From: Patescibacteria group bacterium
GTDB taxonomy: Bacteria; Patescibacteriota; Patescibacteriia; UBA2591; UBA6264
Reading direction: 5' to 3'
NCBI GenBank assembly: GCA_022572625.1
Contig: JACZVN010000041.1
Location: 1 to 5,182 of the forward strand
Length of the DNA: 5,182 nt
Part shown: piece after piece, positions 1 to 5,182 of the stretch
Numbering within the stretch: position 1 is the first letter of the stretch
How the letters are laid out: the number at the start of each line of letters is the position of its first letter
Notes under the pieces: generated by a model
What the model was told of the DNA's origin: nothing
What the model saw: the letters and a program-made list of their open reading frames with translations, nothing else
Database searches by the model: none
Translations under genes and position numbers: made by a program

Positions 1-909
1 TCCACCATTTACTCGGAAAATGTTCAAGCCCTAAACGCTATTGAAGCGGAACCGGGCGATGGGGAGAAAATGATTGCCCTCTTCTCTTTCCAAGAGGATT
101 TAGTGGGGATAAAAGAGGGAAAAACTGGTCGTGTTCCATATGGAGATCCTAACTCGGGTTGGGTGACTGAAGACCATGTAATTGGGATTGAAGATAGGGA
201 TTTTGCCCAATTTGTCCCAAATATGGGAATTTGTGCCATTGTTAATGACCAACAGGATTTCCGAATTTTTGGCTATGATTTAGCGTGGCACAGTGATTTA
301 TATGGGCTGCAGATTTCAAGACCTGTACGGGATATAATCGGCACATTTGATGCCGTTGATTTAGATTTTAATACTGCCGCTCCAGGTGATAGTTTGAATC
401 TGTATTTGAGTTTAAAGTCCCGTGATAAACAAACTGAATATGAAACAACAATCCCATTTATAGTTCCTTTAGGCATAGAAGAAGAGAAAGTAAAGATTCA
501 GATAAAAACCGGTAATTGGTTAGATTGGCAAAGAATTAAAGATGGAGAAAAATTACCCATTGACCAGATTTTAACTCGGATCACTTCTTTTAATAATACT
601 AGCATTTTCATCAAAGCTAATTTTACTAAATCAAGAAAAAATAAACTTACCGTATTAGAAGCTAAAATAGACTCAGTCATAATCGATAAACTTCAGTGGC
701 AGATAATATCTAGATATAAAGAAAAACGTTCTGTTTTTATTATTTTTAAACAAGTTTTAACTCCGAATGAAAATACTCTCATTATTGCTGATGAGGAATT
801 AAAACTAAAGATTGCTTCTAAAAAAGAAGCAAAAGAAGAAAGAAAAGAAGTTGAAGAGCGTAAGTCAGATAAAAGAAAATTTTGGCAATTTTGGAAAATA
901 TTTTTTTAA
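1..909 (+). CDS. Uncharacterised protein, C-terminal part (5' partial), basic coiled tail
   Basis: The frame is open from the first base, so the gene starts outside the window. The ATG at 70 is probably internal, because the 23 codons before it have the same composition as those after it and no ribosome binding site precedes it. 302 codons are visible. Residues ~1-130 are beta-rich with short repeats of hydrophobic strands and turns, including GICAIVNDQQDFRIFGYDL and ISRPVRDIIGTFD. This is compatible with a beta-propeller or similar beta fold, but I recognise no family. Residues ~130-260 look like a beta-sandwich or a continuing beta domain (GNWLDWQRIKDGEKLPI). Residues ~265-302 are a Lys/Glu-rich probable helix ending in an aromatic, basic tip (KFWQFWKIFF). 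No signal peptide or membrane segment is visible. GC is 45-48% over the first 180 nt and about 28-32% from ~420 on. The gene ends at a shared terminator, convergent with the SpoIID gene. It may be the continuation of the fragment at the right edge (see findings). Phage structural protein was considered but is unsupported. Confidence 0.75.
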   Translation, partial: STIYSENVQALNAIEAEPGDGEKMIALFSFQEDLVGIKEGKTGRVPYGDPNSGWVTEDHVIGIEDRDFAQFVPNMGICAIVNDQQDFRIFGYDLAWHSDLYGLQISRPVRDIIGTFDAVDLDFNTAAPGDSLNLYLSLKSRDKQTEYETTIPFIVPLGIEEEKVKIQIKTGNWLDWQRIKDGEKLPIDQILTRITSFNNTSIFIKANFTKSRKNKLTVLEAKIDSVIIDKLQWQIISRYKEKRSVFIIFKQVLTPNENTLIIADEELKLKIASKKEAKEERKEVEERKSDKRKFWQFWKIFF

Positions 910-911
910 AA

Positions 912-943
912 AAAAAGACTCTGAATTAATTCAGAGTCTTTTT
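912..943. terminator. Bidirectional intrinsic terminator
   Basis: This is a perfect 32-bp palindrome: GACTCTGAA, then TTAA, then TTCAGAGTC, flanked by at least five A on the left and five T on the right. On either strand the transcript forms a 9-bp stem with a 4-nt loop, followed by a U tract. It starts three bases after the stop codon of the + strand gene and lies 25 bases beyond the stop codon of the - strand SpoIID gene. It can therefore end both convergent transcripts. The A run before it (908-916) gives the - strand transcript an especially long U tract of nine. Confidence 0.93.
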
Positions 944-967
944 AGTTATAATTTTTTTTAATAATAA

Positions 968-2491
968 TTAATATATCTTAGTTAAATCAATACCAGAATA
1001 ATAGTATTTTAAAATTTGAGAGTAATTTGCGCCTTGATTAGCAGCAGTCATACCGCTGACTTGGGGTAGACCCACACCATGACCGCGCATATTTTTTCCT
1101 TGTCCAGGTGGATCGATTTTAGATTGTAAATAAGCAACTGGCGCTTTAGTCATTCCCGCTTCGTAAGAAGAAAGAGTTTTTCCATTACTTTGGGCAAAAT
1201 AATAAGCCAGGATAGGATCGCCTTGATAAGTGGCAACTATACCCGCTGTCGCTTGAACGGCTAATGAGGCCTGAGGCGTTCTTTGTTCCCCTTTATAACC
1301 CCGATAGACTTGATCAGCTTGAGTAGCCCGAACTGTAAAAAAGGGTTGGTTATTTGGGGTATTAATATATTTGGGAGTAAGATAACGGAAAAGAGCATAG
1401 GTGCGGGCGGCGATTGTCTGACTTTTTAAAAATTCAAATGGAGATAGTTCAGAAACTTCTCTTACTCCTAGCAGATAACTTTCCATGGGCAATTGATTAA
1501 TTAACCAAAGACGTTCGGTATTAGGATTATAATGAATTTTTATTTGGTTGCGAAATTCATTGTCATTAACATTTTGTCCCCAAAAAGGACCATTTTGCCA
1601 GCTATTGATTTTAAAAATTATTGAATCAGACCCTTGTAAAATTAAAGGAGAATCAGTCATTAATAATCTTTTGCCATTACTATCATTGATCAGATAACGG
1701 TTAAGATCATAATCATAATCTATTTGCATTAATTCCCCGGCCGTATTACGAATTAAAAGTTTATTATTTTGGTCCGTAATATCGTAGAGATTGTTATTAA
1801 GCGTTGAAATTTTAAAAGGAAGGTAGTCTTTTTTTTCATCTGCTTCTACAAAAATAAGGCCAACTTTAATTTCTGGTCCTGAAGCAAGATTTGGCCAAAG
1901 AGATTGGTTAACAATATTTATTTCACTTGGAATAGTTTGCCAATAGAGTTGTTCAGGTTCAGGAGTAGGCGTTGGTTCAGGAGTAGGCGTTGGTATTGGT
2001 TCTGGTTCAATAGTGGGTGTATCAGTTTCAATACCAAGCACTTTAATACCTATCTCAATGTCGCCACCTGGAATAGTTTCAGATCCAGCTACGAGTTTGA
2101 ATTTTTCCCAATACATACCTGGCTGTCGTGGAGCAGAAATTGTGAATCTAAAAAGCGCTTGTTCTTGCGGGAAAATACTTAAAACTGGATTTACGCGATT
2201 AGGTGTGTATTCATTATACCAACTTGAATGAAAGAATTTATTTTTCATTCCCGAAACTGTTCTTAAGCTAACTGATTGAGAGCCTCTGCCTGGCCAAGGA
2301 TTGTTCCCGGTGTTTTTAAATTTAACCCAGAATTGTATAGTTTCAGTTGGGATTAATTCAGGAATGGCGATGTGACTTTGTTCAATTCTCTGAGCATTGT
2401 AACCAGTATTAGCCCAAGCTGACCCAGGGAAGATTAAAATTATAACTAGTAATGAAATGGTTAATATTATTTTGGAAAGTTTAATTTTCAT
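968..2491 (-). CDS. Secreted NBR1-like Ig domain / SpoIID domain protein
   Basis: The protein has 507 aa. Residues 1-27 form a signal peptide: a basic start (MKIKLSK), a hydrophobic core at 8-21, and a probable cleavage site after SAWA. Residues ~30-152 resemble the NBR1 central (FW) Ig-like domain, with FWVKFKNTGNNPWPG, an APRQPGMYW motif and a closing beta-strand. Residues 158-180 are a Pro/Thr/Glu linker of PTPTPEP repeats, typical of extracytoplasmic spacers. Residues ~205-290 look like the beta-rich N-terminal part of SpoIID proteins (PEIKVGLIFV). Residues ~330-507 are the SpoIID core, with ESYLLGVREVSELSPFEFLKS leading into IAARTYA, DQVYRGY, YFAQSNGKT and RGHGVGLPQ. SpoIID is a lytic transglycosylase that cleaves peptidoglycan stripped of stem peptides. 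The catalytic glutamate is probably E345, or less likely E348. The usual E-M-P sequence is replaced, so activity is inferred. The family is not limited to spore formers, and no sporulation gene is present here. The gene is transcribed alone, divergent from the polysaccharide genes. Confidence 0.92.
   Translation of the reverse strand: MKIKLSKIILTISLLVIILIFPGSAWANTGYNAQRIEQSHIAIPELIPTETIQFWVKFKNTGNNPWPGRGSQSVSLRTVSGMKNKFFHSSWYNEYTPNRVNPVLSIFPQEQALFRFTISAPRQPGMYWEKFKLVAGSETIPGGDIEIGIKVLGIETDTPTIEPEPIPTPTPEPTPTPEPEQLYWQTIPSEINIVNQSLWPNLASGPEIKVGLIFVEADEKKDYLPFKISTLNNNLYDITDQNNKLLIRNTAGELMQIDYDYDLNRYLINDSNGKRLLMTDSPLILQGSDSIIFKINSWQNGPFWGQNVNDNEFRNQIKIHYNPNTERLWLINQLPMESYLLGVREVSELSPFEFLKSQTIAARTYALFRYLTPKYINTPNNQPFFTVRATQADQVYRGYKGEQRTPQASLAVQATAGIVATYQGDPILAYYFAQSNGKTLSSYEAGMTKAPVAYLQSKIDPPGQGKNMRGHGVGLPQVSGMTAANQGANYSQILKYYYSGIDLTKIY
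1956..1993 (-). repeat. 18-bp tandem repeat encoding the Pro/Thr linker
   Basis: Two identical consecutive 18-bp units (GGTTCAGGAGTAGGCGTT on the + strand, at 1956-1973 and 1974-1991) are followed by the start of a degenerate third unit. On the coding strand they encode the PTPTPE repeats of the linker between the Ig-like and SpoIID parts. The unit is a multiple of three, so slippage gain or loss would change linker length without breaking the frame. Confidence 0.85.
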
Positions 2492-2498
2492 GTCTTAC

Positions 2499-2526
2499 AG
2501 TCTAACGATAATCAAAATATCGTCAA
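2499..2526 (-). promoter_or_regulatory. Predicted promoter of the SpoIID gene
   Basis: Read on the - strand, TTGACG (2526-2521, five of six matches to TTGACA) is followed by a 16-bp spacer and TAGACT (2504-2499, four of six matches to TATAAT). Only seven bases separate the -10 box from the ATG at 2491. Transcription should therefore begin at or within about one base of the start codon. There is no Shine-Dalgarno-like sequence in the gap. The -10 match is moderate. Confidence 0.5.
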
Positions 2527-2531
2527 GTTAA

Positions 2532-2559
2532 TTGTCAGATTATTTTTTTCTGATATGCT
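2532..2559 (+). promoter_or_regulatory. Predicted extended -10 promoter of the flippase operon
   Basis: TTGTCA (2532-2537) and TATGCT (2554-2559) are separated by 16 bp. The -10 box is preceded by TG one base upstream (2551-2552), the extended -10 pattern. Only six bases lie between the -10 box and the ATG at 2566, so a normal start point would coincide with the start codon. The -35 box lies five bases from the -35 box of the divergent SpoIID promoter, so polymerase binding at the two promoters may compete or be co-regulated. No clear operator dyad is visible. Confidence 0.6.
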
Positions 2560-2565
2560 TAATTT

Positions 2566-3993
2566 ATGAACTTAACTGGTCAAATTGCTAAAAATACCTC
2601 TTTTCATCTGGGAGGAAAAATAATTAGTTTATTTTTAAGTTTAGCTACTTTTGCTTTTATTGCTCGCTATTTGGGTCAGGCTGGATTTGGGCAATTTACC
2701 ACGATCATGGCCTATCTTCAGGCTTTTGCAATTTTTTCTGATTTGGGATTATATATGATTTTTATTCAGATGCTTTCCCAACCTGGAGCTGATGAAAAAA
2801 TATTGGCAAGTAATTTTTTTACTTTTCGTATAGTTTCCAGTTTAGCTCTTTTAACCTTTGGAGTTTTGCTTTCTCTTTTTATTCCTCAATACTCGCATTT
2901 AATTAAAATAGGTATTGCTATAACCGCAATTTCTTTTCTTTTTGGATCATTAATTCAGCTCTTAACTGGATTTTTTCAGAAAAAATTGCAAATAATGCGG
3001 GTAGTTTACGCTGAGCTTATGGGTCGAATTATTTTAGTTAGTTTAGTAGTTTTAGCTATTTATTTTGACCTTGGATTTTATTTTATTCTAGGGGCGATAG
3101 TTATAGGTGGATTTATTCATTTTTTACTGCTTTATTTATTTTCGTTAAAGTTTATTATTTTTAAATTTCGTTTTGATTTTTCTTTATGGATAGATATTTT
3201 TAAAAAAACCTGGCCGGTTGGTTTATCTATTATTTTAACCACTATTTATTTTAAGGGAGACACAATTATTCTTTCTTTATTTAAATCTTCTGAAGAAGTA
3301 GGGATTTATGGGGCCGCTTATCGCATGCTTGAGGCTTTAATCATGCTTCCACCAATTTTTATGGGTTTAGTTTTATCACCCCTTTCCCGCGCCTGGTTGG
3401 AAAAAGATTTTTCTGGTTTTAAAGAAATTTTTCAGCAATCTTTTGATTTTTTTATGGTACTAATTATTCCTTTAATTGTTGGGGTTTTATTTTTAGCCGA
3501 ACCATTAATGGTGTTAGTGGCTGGGGAAGAGTTTGCTGTTTCTAGTCAACCTTTAAAAATATTAATTTTTGCCACCGCTTTTATTTTTCTAGGCAGTCTA
3601 GTAACCCACACTATCATTGCCATGGAAAAACAAAAATCCATGCTTAAATTTTATTTTTTATCAGCCGCCATTGCCTTAATTGGTTATTTATTTTTTATTC
3701 CCAAGTATTCCTATACTGGAGCGGCCTATATAACCGTGGCTGTTGAATTTTTAGTTACTTTTTTTGCTTTTATGATTATTTGGCAGACAATCAAATTTTT
3801 TCCTTCGCTTCGTATTCTTTTTCGGGCCCTTTTGGCTGGTTTAATAATGGGAGTAGTTTTATATTTTCTAATAGGAATAAATTTATTTTTATTAATTATT
3901 TTATCTATACTTGTTTATTTTATTTCCCTTTATTTTCTAAAAGGGATTTCTAAAAAAACTATTAAAGAGATTTTATCCCTTAAACAAAAATGA
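2566..3993 (+). CDS. Polysaccharide flippase, Wzx/RfbX type (MOP superfamily)
   Basis: This 475-aa inner-membrane protein has 12 or more hydrophobic segments spread along its length. The length is usual for Wzx-type flippases, so the gene looks complete. The N-terminus (IAKNTSFHLGGKIISLFLSLATF) followed by ARYLGQAGFGQF at 33-44 is the signature opening of the polysaccharide-synthesis transporter family. The middle motif FKGDTIILSLFKSSEEVGIYGAAYRMLEAL (229-258) and the following PP are also typical. Such proteins flip undecaprenyl-linked oligosaccharide from the cytoplasmic to the outer face of the membrane. The sugar substrate cannot be told from sequence. The start is fixed by the conserved N-terminus. 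There is no Shine-Dalgarno site, and the predicted transcript begins at the ATG itself. The last codons overlap the next gene by four bases (ATGA), which suggests translational coupling. It could alternatively export teichuronic-type or other lipid-linked glycans. Confidence 0.93.
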   Translation: MNLTGQIAKNTSFHLGGKIISLFLSLATFAFIARYLGQAGFGQFTTIMAYLQAFAIFSDLGLYMIFIQMLSQPGADEKILASNFFTFRIVSSLALLTFGVLLSLFIPQYSHLIKIGIAITAISFLFGSLIQLLTGFFQKKLQIMRVVYAELMGRIILVSLVVLAIYFDLGFYFILGAIVIGGFIHFLLLYLFSLKFIIFKFRFDFSLWIDIFKKTWPVGLSIILTTIYFKGDTIILSLFKSSEEVGIYGAAYRMLEALIMLPPIFMGLVLSPLSRAWLEKDFSGFKEIFQQSFDFFMVLIIPLIVGVLFLAEPLMVLVAGEEFAVSSQPLKILIFATAFIFLGSLVTHTIIAMEKQKSMLKFYFLSAAIALIGYLFFIPKYSYTGAAYITVAVEFLVTFFAFMIIWQTIKFFPSLRILFRALLAGLIMGVVLYFLIGINLFLLIILSILVYFISLYFLKGISKKTIKEILSLKQK

Positions 3994-4961
3994 TTTATTT
4001 TTTATTAATTTATAGTTTATTTTTTATTGCCTTAACTTGGTTTAGACCAAAGTGGGCTTTATTTTTACTTTTAGCTGTTTTGCCTAGTTATCAAATCCGT
4101 TTTCAAATTTTTAATCTGCCTCTGACTTTATTAGAGATAATGATTTTAATTTTATTTATTGTCTATTTATTAAGAAATGTCAGGGAAGTTTTCAAAATTT
4201 GGGAAAGAATAGGAAGTTGGAAATGGTTAATTTTGTTTTGGCTGATACTCGCCAGCATGGCAGTTTTTATTGCTCCTGATTTACAAACGGCGGCTGGTAT
4301 TTGGAAGGCTTATTTTATTGAACCGATTTTGTTATTAATAATATTTTTAAGTTTAATTAAAACAAAAAAAGATTTAAATTTAGTTTTAGGTGCGCTTATT
4401 TTTTCTGGTTTTTATATTTCAATTTATACCATTGGCCAAAAGTTCCTTGGCGGCGGAGTTTGGAGCACTGAAGTTTGGGGTCAGCCAAAAATTTGGCGGG
4501 CGACTGGTCTTTTTCCACACCCGAATTTTTTAGGCTTATATCTTGGTCCAATCATCCTTTTAGGCCTGGGTCAAATTATAGCTAATTTTCGTAAAAATAA
4601 ATGGTTTATTATTTATACTTTATTATTCATAGTCTTACTGCCTTTAGCTATCATTTTAGCGCGTTCTGAAGGGGCAATTTTAGGAGTTTTAGCCGGTTTA
4701 GTATTTTGGGGCCTGATTTATGCGCCAGCTAGAAAATGGACCATTATTAGTCTAGTAATTTTGTTTTTAGTAGTCGCTGGTTGGTCAGGAGCCAGAAATT
4801 ATGTTTTAGAAAAAGGAACTTTAAGTGATTTATCTGGACAGTTGCGGATTAATATCTGGTCTGGCGCTATTTCTTTAATTAAAGATAATCCGGTCTTAGG
4901 GGTTGGATTAAGTGGTTATCAGAAATTAATTCCTGATTATCAAAAAAGAGAAGGAAGCTAA
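3990..4961 (+). CDS. O-antigen ligase / Wzy polymerase-like protein, 3'-truncated
   Basis: This polytopic membrane protein has hydrophobic segments at about 1-18, 22-31, 43-62, 78-95, 107-122, 130-148, 180-198, 204-224, 227-243 and 250-265. Family marks are ATGLFPHPNFLGLYLG (171-186), SEGAILG in the place of the usual S-R-G-A motif (226-232), and GQLRINIWSGAISLIKDNPVLGVGLSGY (283-310), the W-x(n)-D-N-P-x-x-G-x-G segment ahead of the large outer loop. Such proteins polymerise lipid-linked repeat units or transfer finished glycans to an acceptor, using the product of the upstream flippase. Family members are normally about 400-450 aa; this one stops at 323. The end of the large loop with its expected His-Asn motif and the last membrane helices are missing. 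The break lies at codons ~317-323, where foreign coding sequence begins in another frame. The start overlaps the flippase stop. It is probably non-functional as written, if the junction is real. Confidence 0.88.
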   Translation: MIYFLLIYSLFFIALTWFRPKWALFLLLAVLPSYQIRFQIFNLPLTLLEIMILILFIVYLLRNVREVFKIWERIGSWKWLILFWLILASMAVFIAPDLQTAAGIWKAYFIEPILLLIIFLSLIKTKKDLNLVLGALIFSGFYISIYTIGQKFLGGGVWSTEVWGQPKIWRATGLFPHPNFLGLYLGPIILLGLGQIIANFRKNKWFIIYTLLFIVLLPLAIILARSEGAILGVLAGLVFWGLIYAPARKWTIISLVILFLVVAGWSGARNYVLEKGTLSDLSGQLRINIWSGAISLIKDNPVLGVGLSGYQKLIPDYQKREGS

Positions 4962-5182
4962 CGTCCTTTTGCAAGAAGCGTGGTTCGAAATTGAGCGCGG
5001 CACTTCTACAACTCCCGAGATTCTTGCCCTCAAAAATACCATCTCGCAGAAGCTTCAGGAGATTAATAAATTAGAAACAATTGAGAATCCCGAACTCTTT
5101 GTGGACCTCTCTCAAACAATCGATTTTAATCCTCAAAGAATACTACAATCCGGCAAAAATCTCTACCTCTATCAATTGGGTT
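4930..5182 (+). CDS. Internal gene fragment: coiled coil leading into a probable beta-propeller
   Basis: This frame is open from just after a stop codon at 4927-4929 to the right edge, 84 full codons with no ATG. The meaningful part begins at about 4942 (KKEKEANVLLQEAWFEIERG) and overlaps the truncated polymerase in another frame. A charged helical stretch continues to about residue 48 (LKNTISQKLQEINKLETIEN). Short strand-like segments follow, PELFVDLS, RILQSGKNLYLYQLG. Helix-then-propeller layout of this kind occurs in conserved Patescibacterial proteins with an N-terminal PPM-phosphatase-like part. That resemblance is from memory and not proven. Codons such as CTC, TTC, GCC and CCC are frequent here (GC ~41%), unlike the adjacent membrane gene. 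No start codon, RBS or promoter suits it, so it reads as an N-terminally decapitated gene piece. It may continue into the fragment at the left edge. Confidence 0.6.
4941..4962. other. Probable recombination, chimera or assembly junction
   Basis: The polymerase-like reading frame, with its TTT/TTA/ATT-rich codons, runs normally to about 4950 and meets a stop at 4959. From 4942 onward a different frame carries coherent soluble-protein sequence with different codon use. The purine tract at 4942-4956 (runs of A and G) reads sensibly in both frames: QKREG for the polymerase and KKEKEA for the incoming gene. It may therefore be a short shared sequence at which two genes were joined. Confidence 0.6.

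Noticed and set aside
70..72. ATG at 70 as the true start of the first gene
   Set aside because: The frame is open to nt 1 with coding-like sequence before it, and no ribosome binding site or promoter precedes the ATG.
24..680. Three - strand open frames of 60-71 codons opposite the first gene
   Set aside because: They are antisense shadows of a continuous + strand frame and show no recognisable motif, RBS or promoter.
1904..2231. Two overlapping + strand open frames of 92 and 72 codons inside the SpoIID gene
   Set aside because: They lie opposite the repeat-coding linker and Ig-domain region of a clear - strand gene, have low-complexity W/R/F-rich or Ser/Pro-rich sequence, and have no promoter or RBS.
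2521..2540. Possible operator dyad between the divergent promoters
   Set aside because: The GTCAA and TTGTC stretches are not true inverted repeats, and the similarity comes from the two opposed -35 boxes.
4923..5068. Alternative frame after 4961 as a frameshifted continuation of the polymerase
   Set aside because: The third frame gives a basic, Ser/Arg-rich peptide ending at a stop and no hydrophobic segments, so it cannot be the missing membrane part.
1..5182. CRISPR arrays, tRNA or rRNA genes, insertion sequences, riboswitches
   Set aside because: I saw no spaced direct repeats, cloverleaf-like sequence, transposase motif, terminal inverted repeats or structured leader. The only intergenic gaps are 58 and 74 bp and are explained by a terminator and promoters.

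Overview
The window is AT-rich (about 30% GC in most genes I counted) and strongly biased to TTT, TTA and ATT codons. It looks like a bacterial contig, most probably from a Candidate Phyla Radiation (Patescibacteria) lineage. That assignment is inference. It rests on the base composition, an NBR1-like Ig domain fused to a SpoIID domain, the general look of the proteins and the apparent lack of Shine-Dalgarno sites. No rRNA, tRNA or other phylogenetic marker is present.

Layout. (1) Nt 1-909, + strand: the 3' part of a gene open at the left edge, product unrecognised. Its first ~360 nt are clearly richer in GC than the rest. (2) Nt 912-943: a perfect 32-bp palindrome flanked by A and T runs, a bidirectional terminator between convergent genes. 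(3) Nt 968-2491, - strand: a secreted or membrane-anchored NBR1-like Ig / proline-rich linker / SpoIID protein, probably acting on peptidoglycan. (4) Nt 2492-2565: a 74-bp divergent promoter region. Both predicted transcription starts fall on or beside the ATG codons, so both mRNAs may be leaderless. (5) Nt 2566-3993, + strand: a Wzx/RfbX-type polysaccharide flippase. (6) Nt 3990-4961, + strand: a Wzy/O-antigen-ligase-type membrane protein overlapping the flippase by ATGA and cut off about 100 residues early. (7) Nt 4930-5182, + strand: a start-less open frame in another reading frame with different codon use, running off the right edge.

Genes 5 and 6 form a surface-polysaccharide export and polymerisation/ligation operon. 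The divergent SpoIID protein would remodel the wall in the same envelope context. The oddest feature is at the edges. The polymerase is broken at nt ~4941-4962 by foreign coding sequence. The two edge fragments share elevated GC, and if the ends were joined with one shared T the right fragment would read in frame into the left one. The simplest single model is that the window is a circle cut open. The circle would come from joining a point inside the gene preceding the SpoIID region to a point inside the polymerase gene, either as a real excision/duplication junction or as an amplification or assembly chimera. This is a hypothesis that read data could settle.
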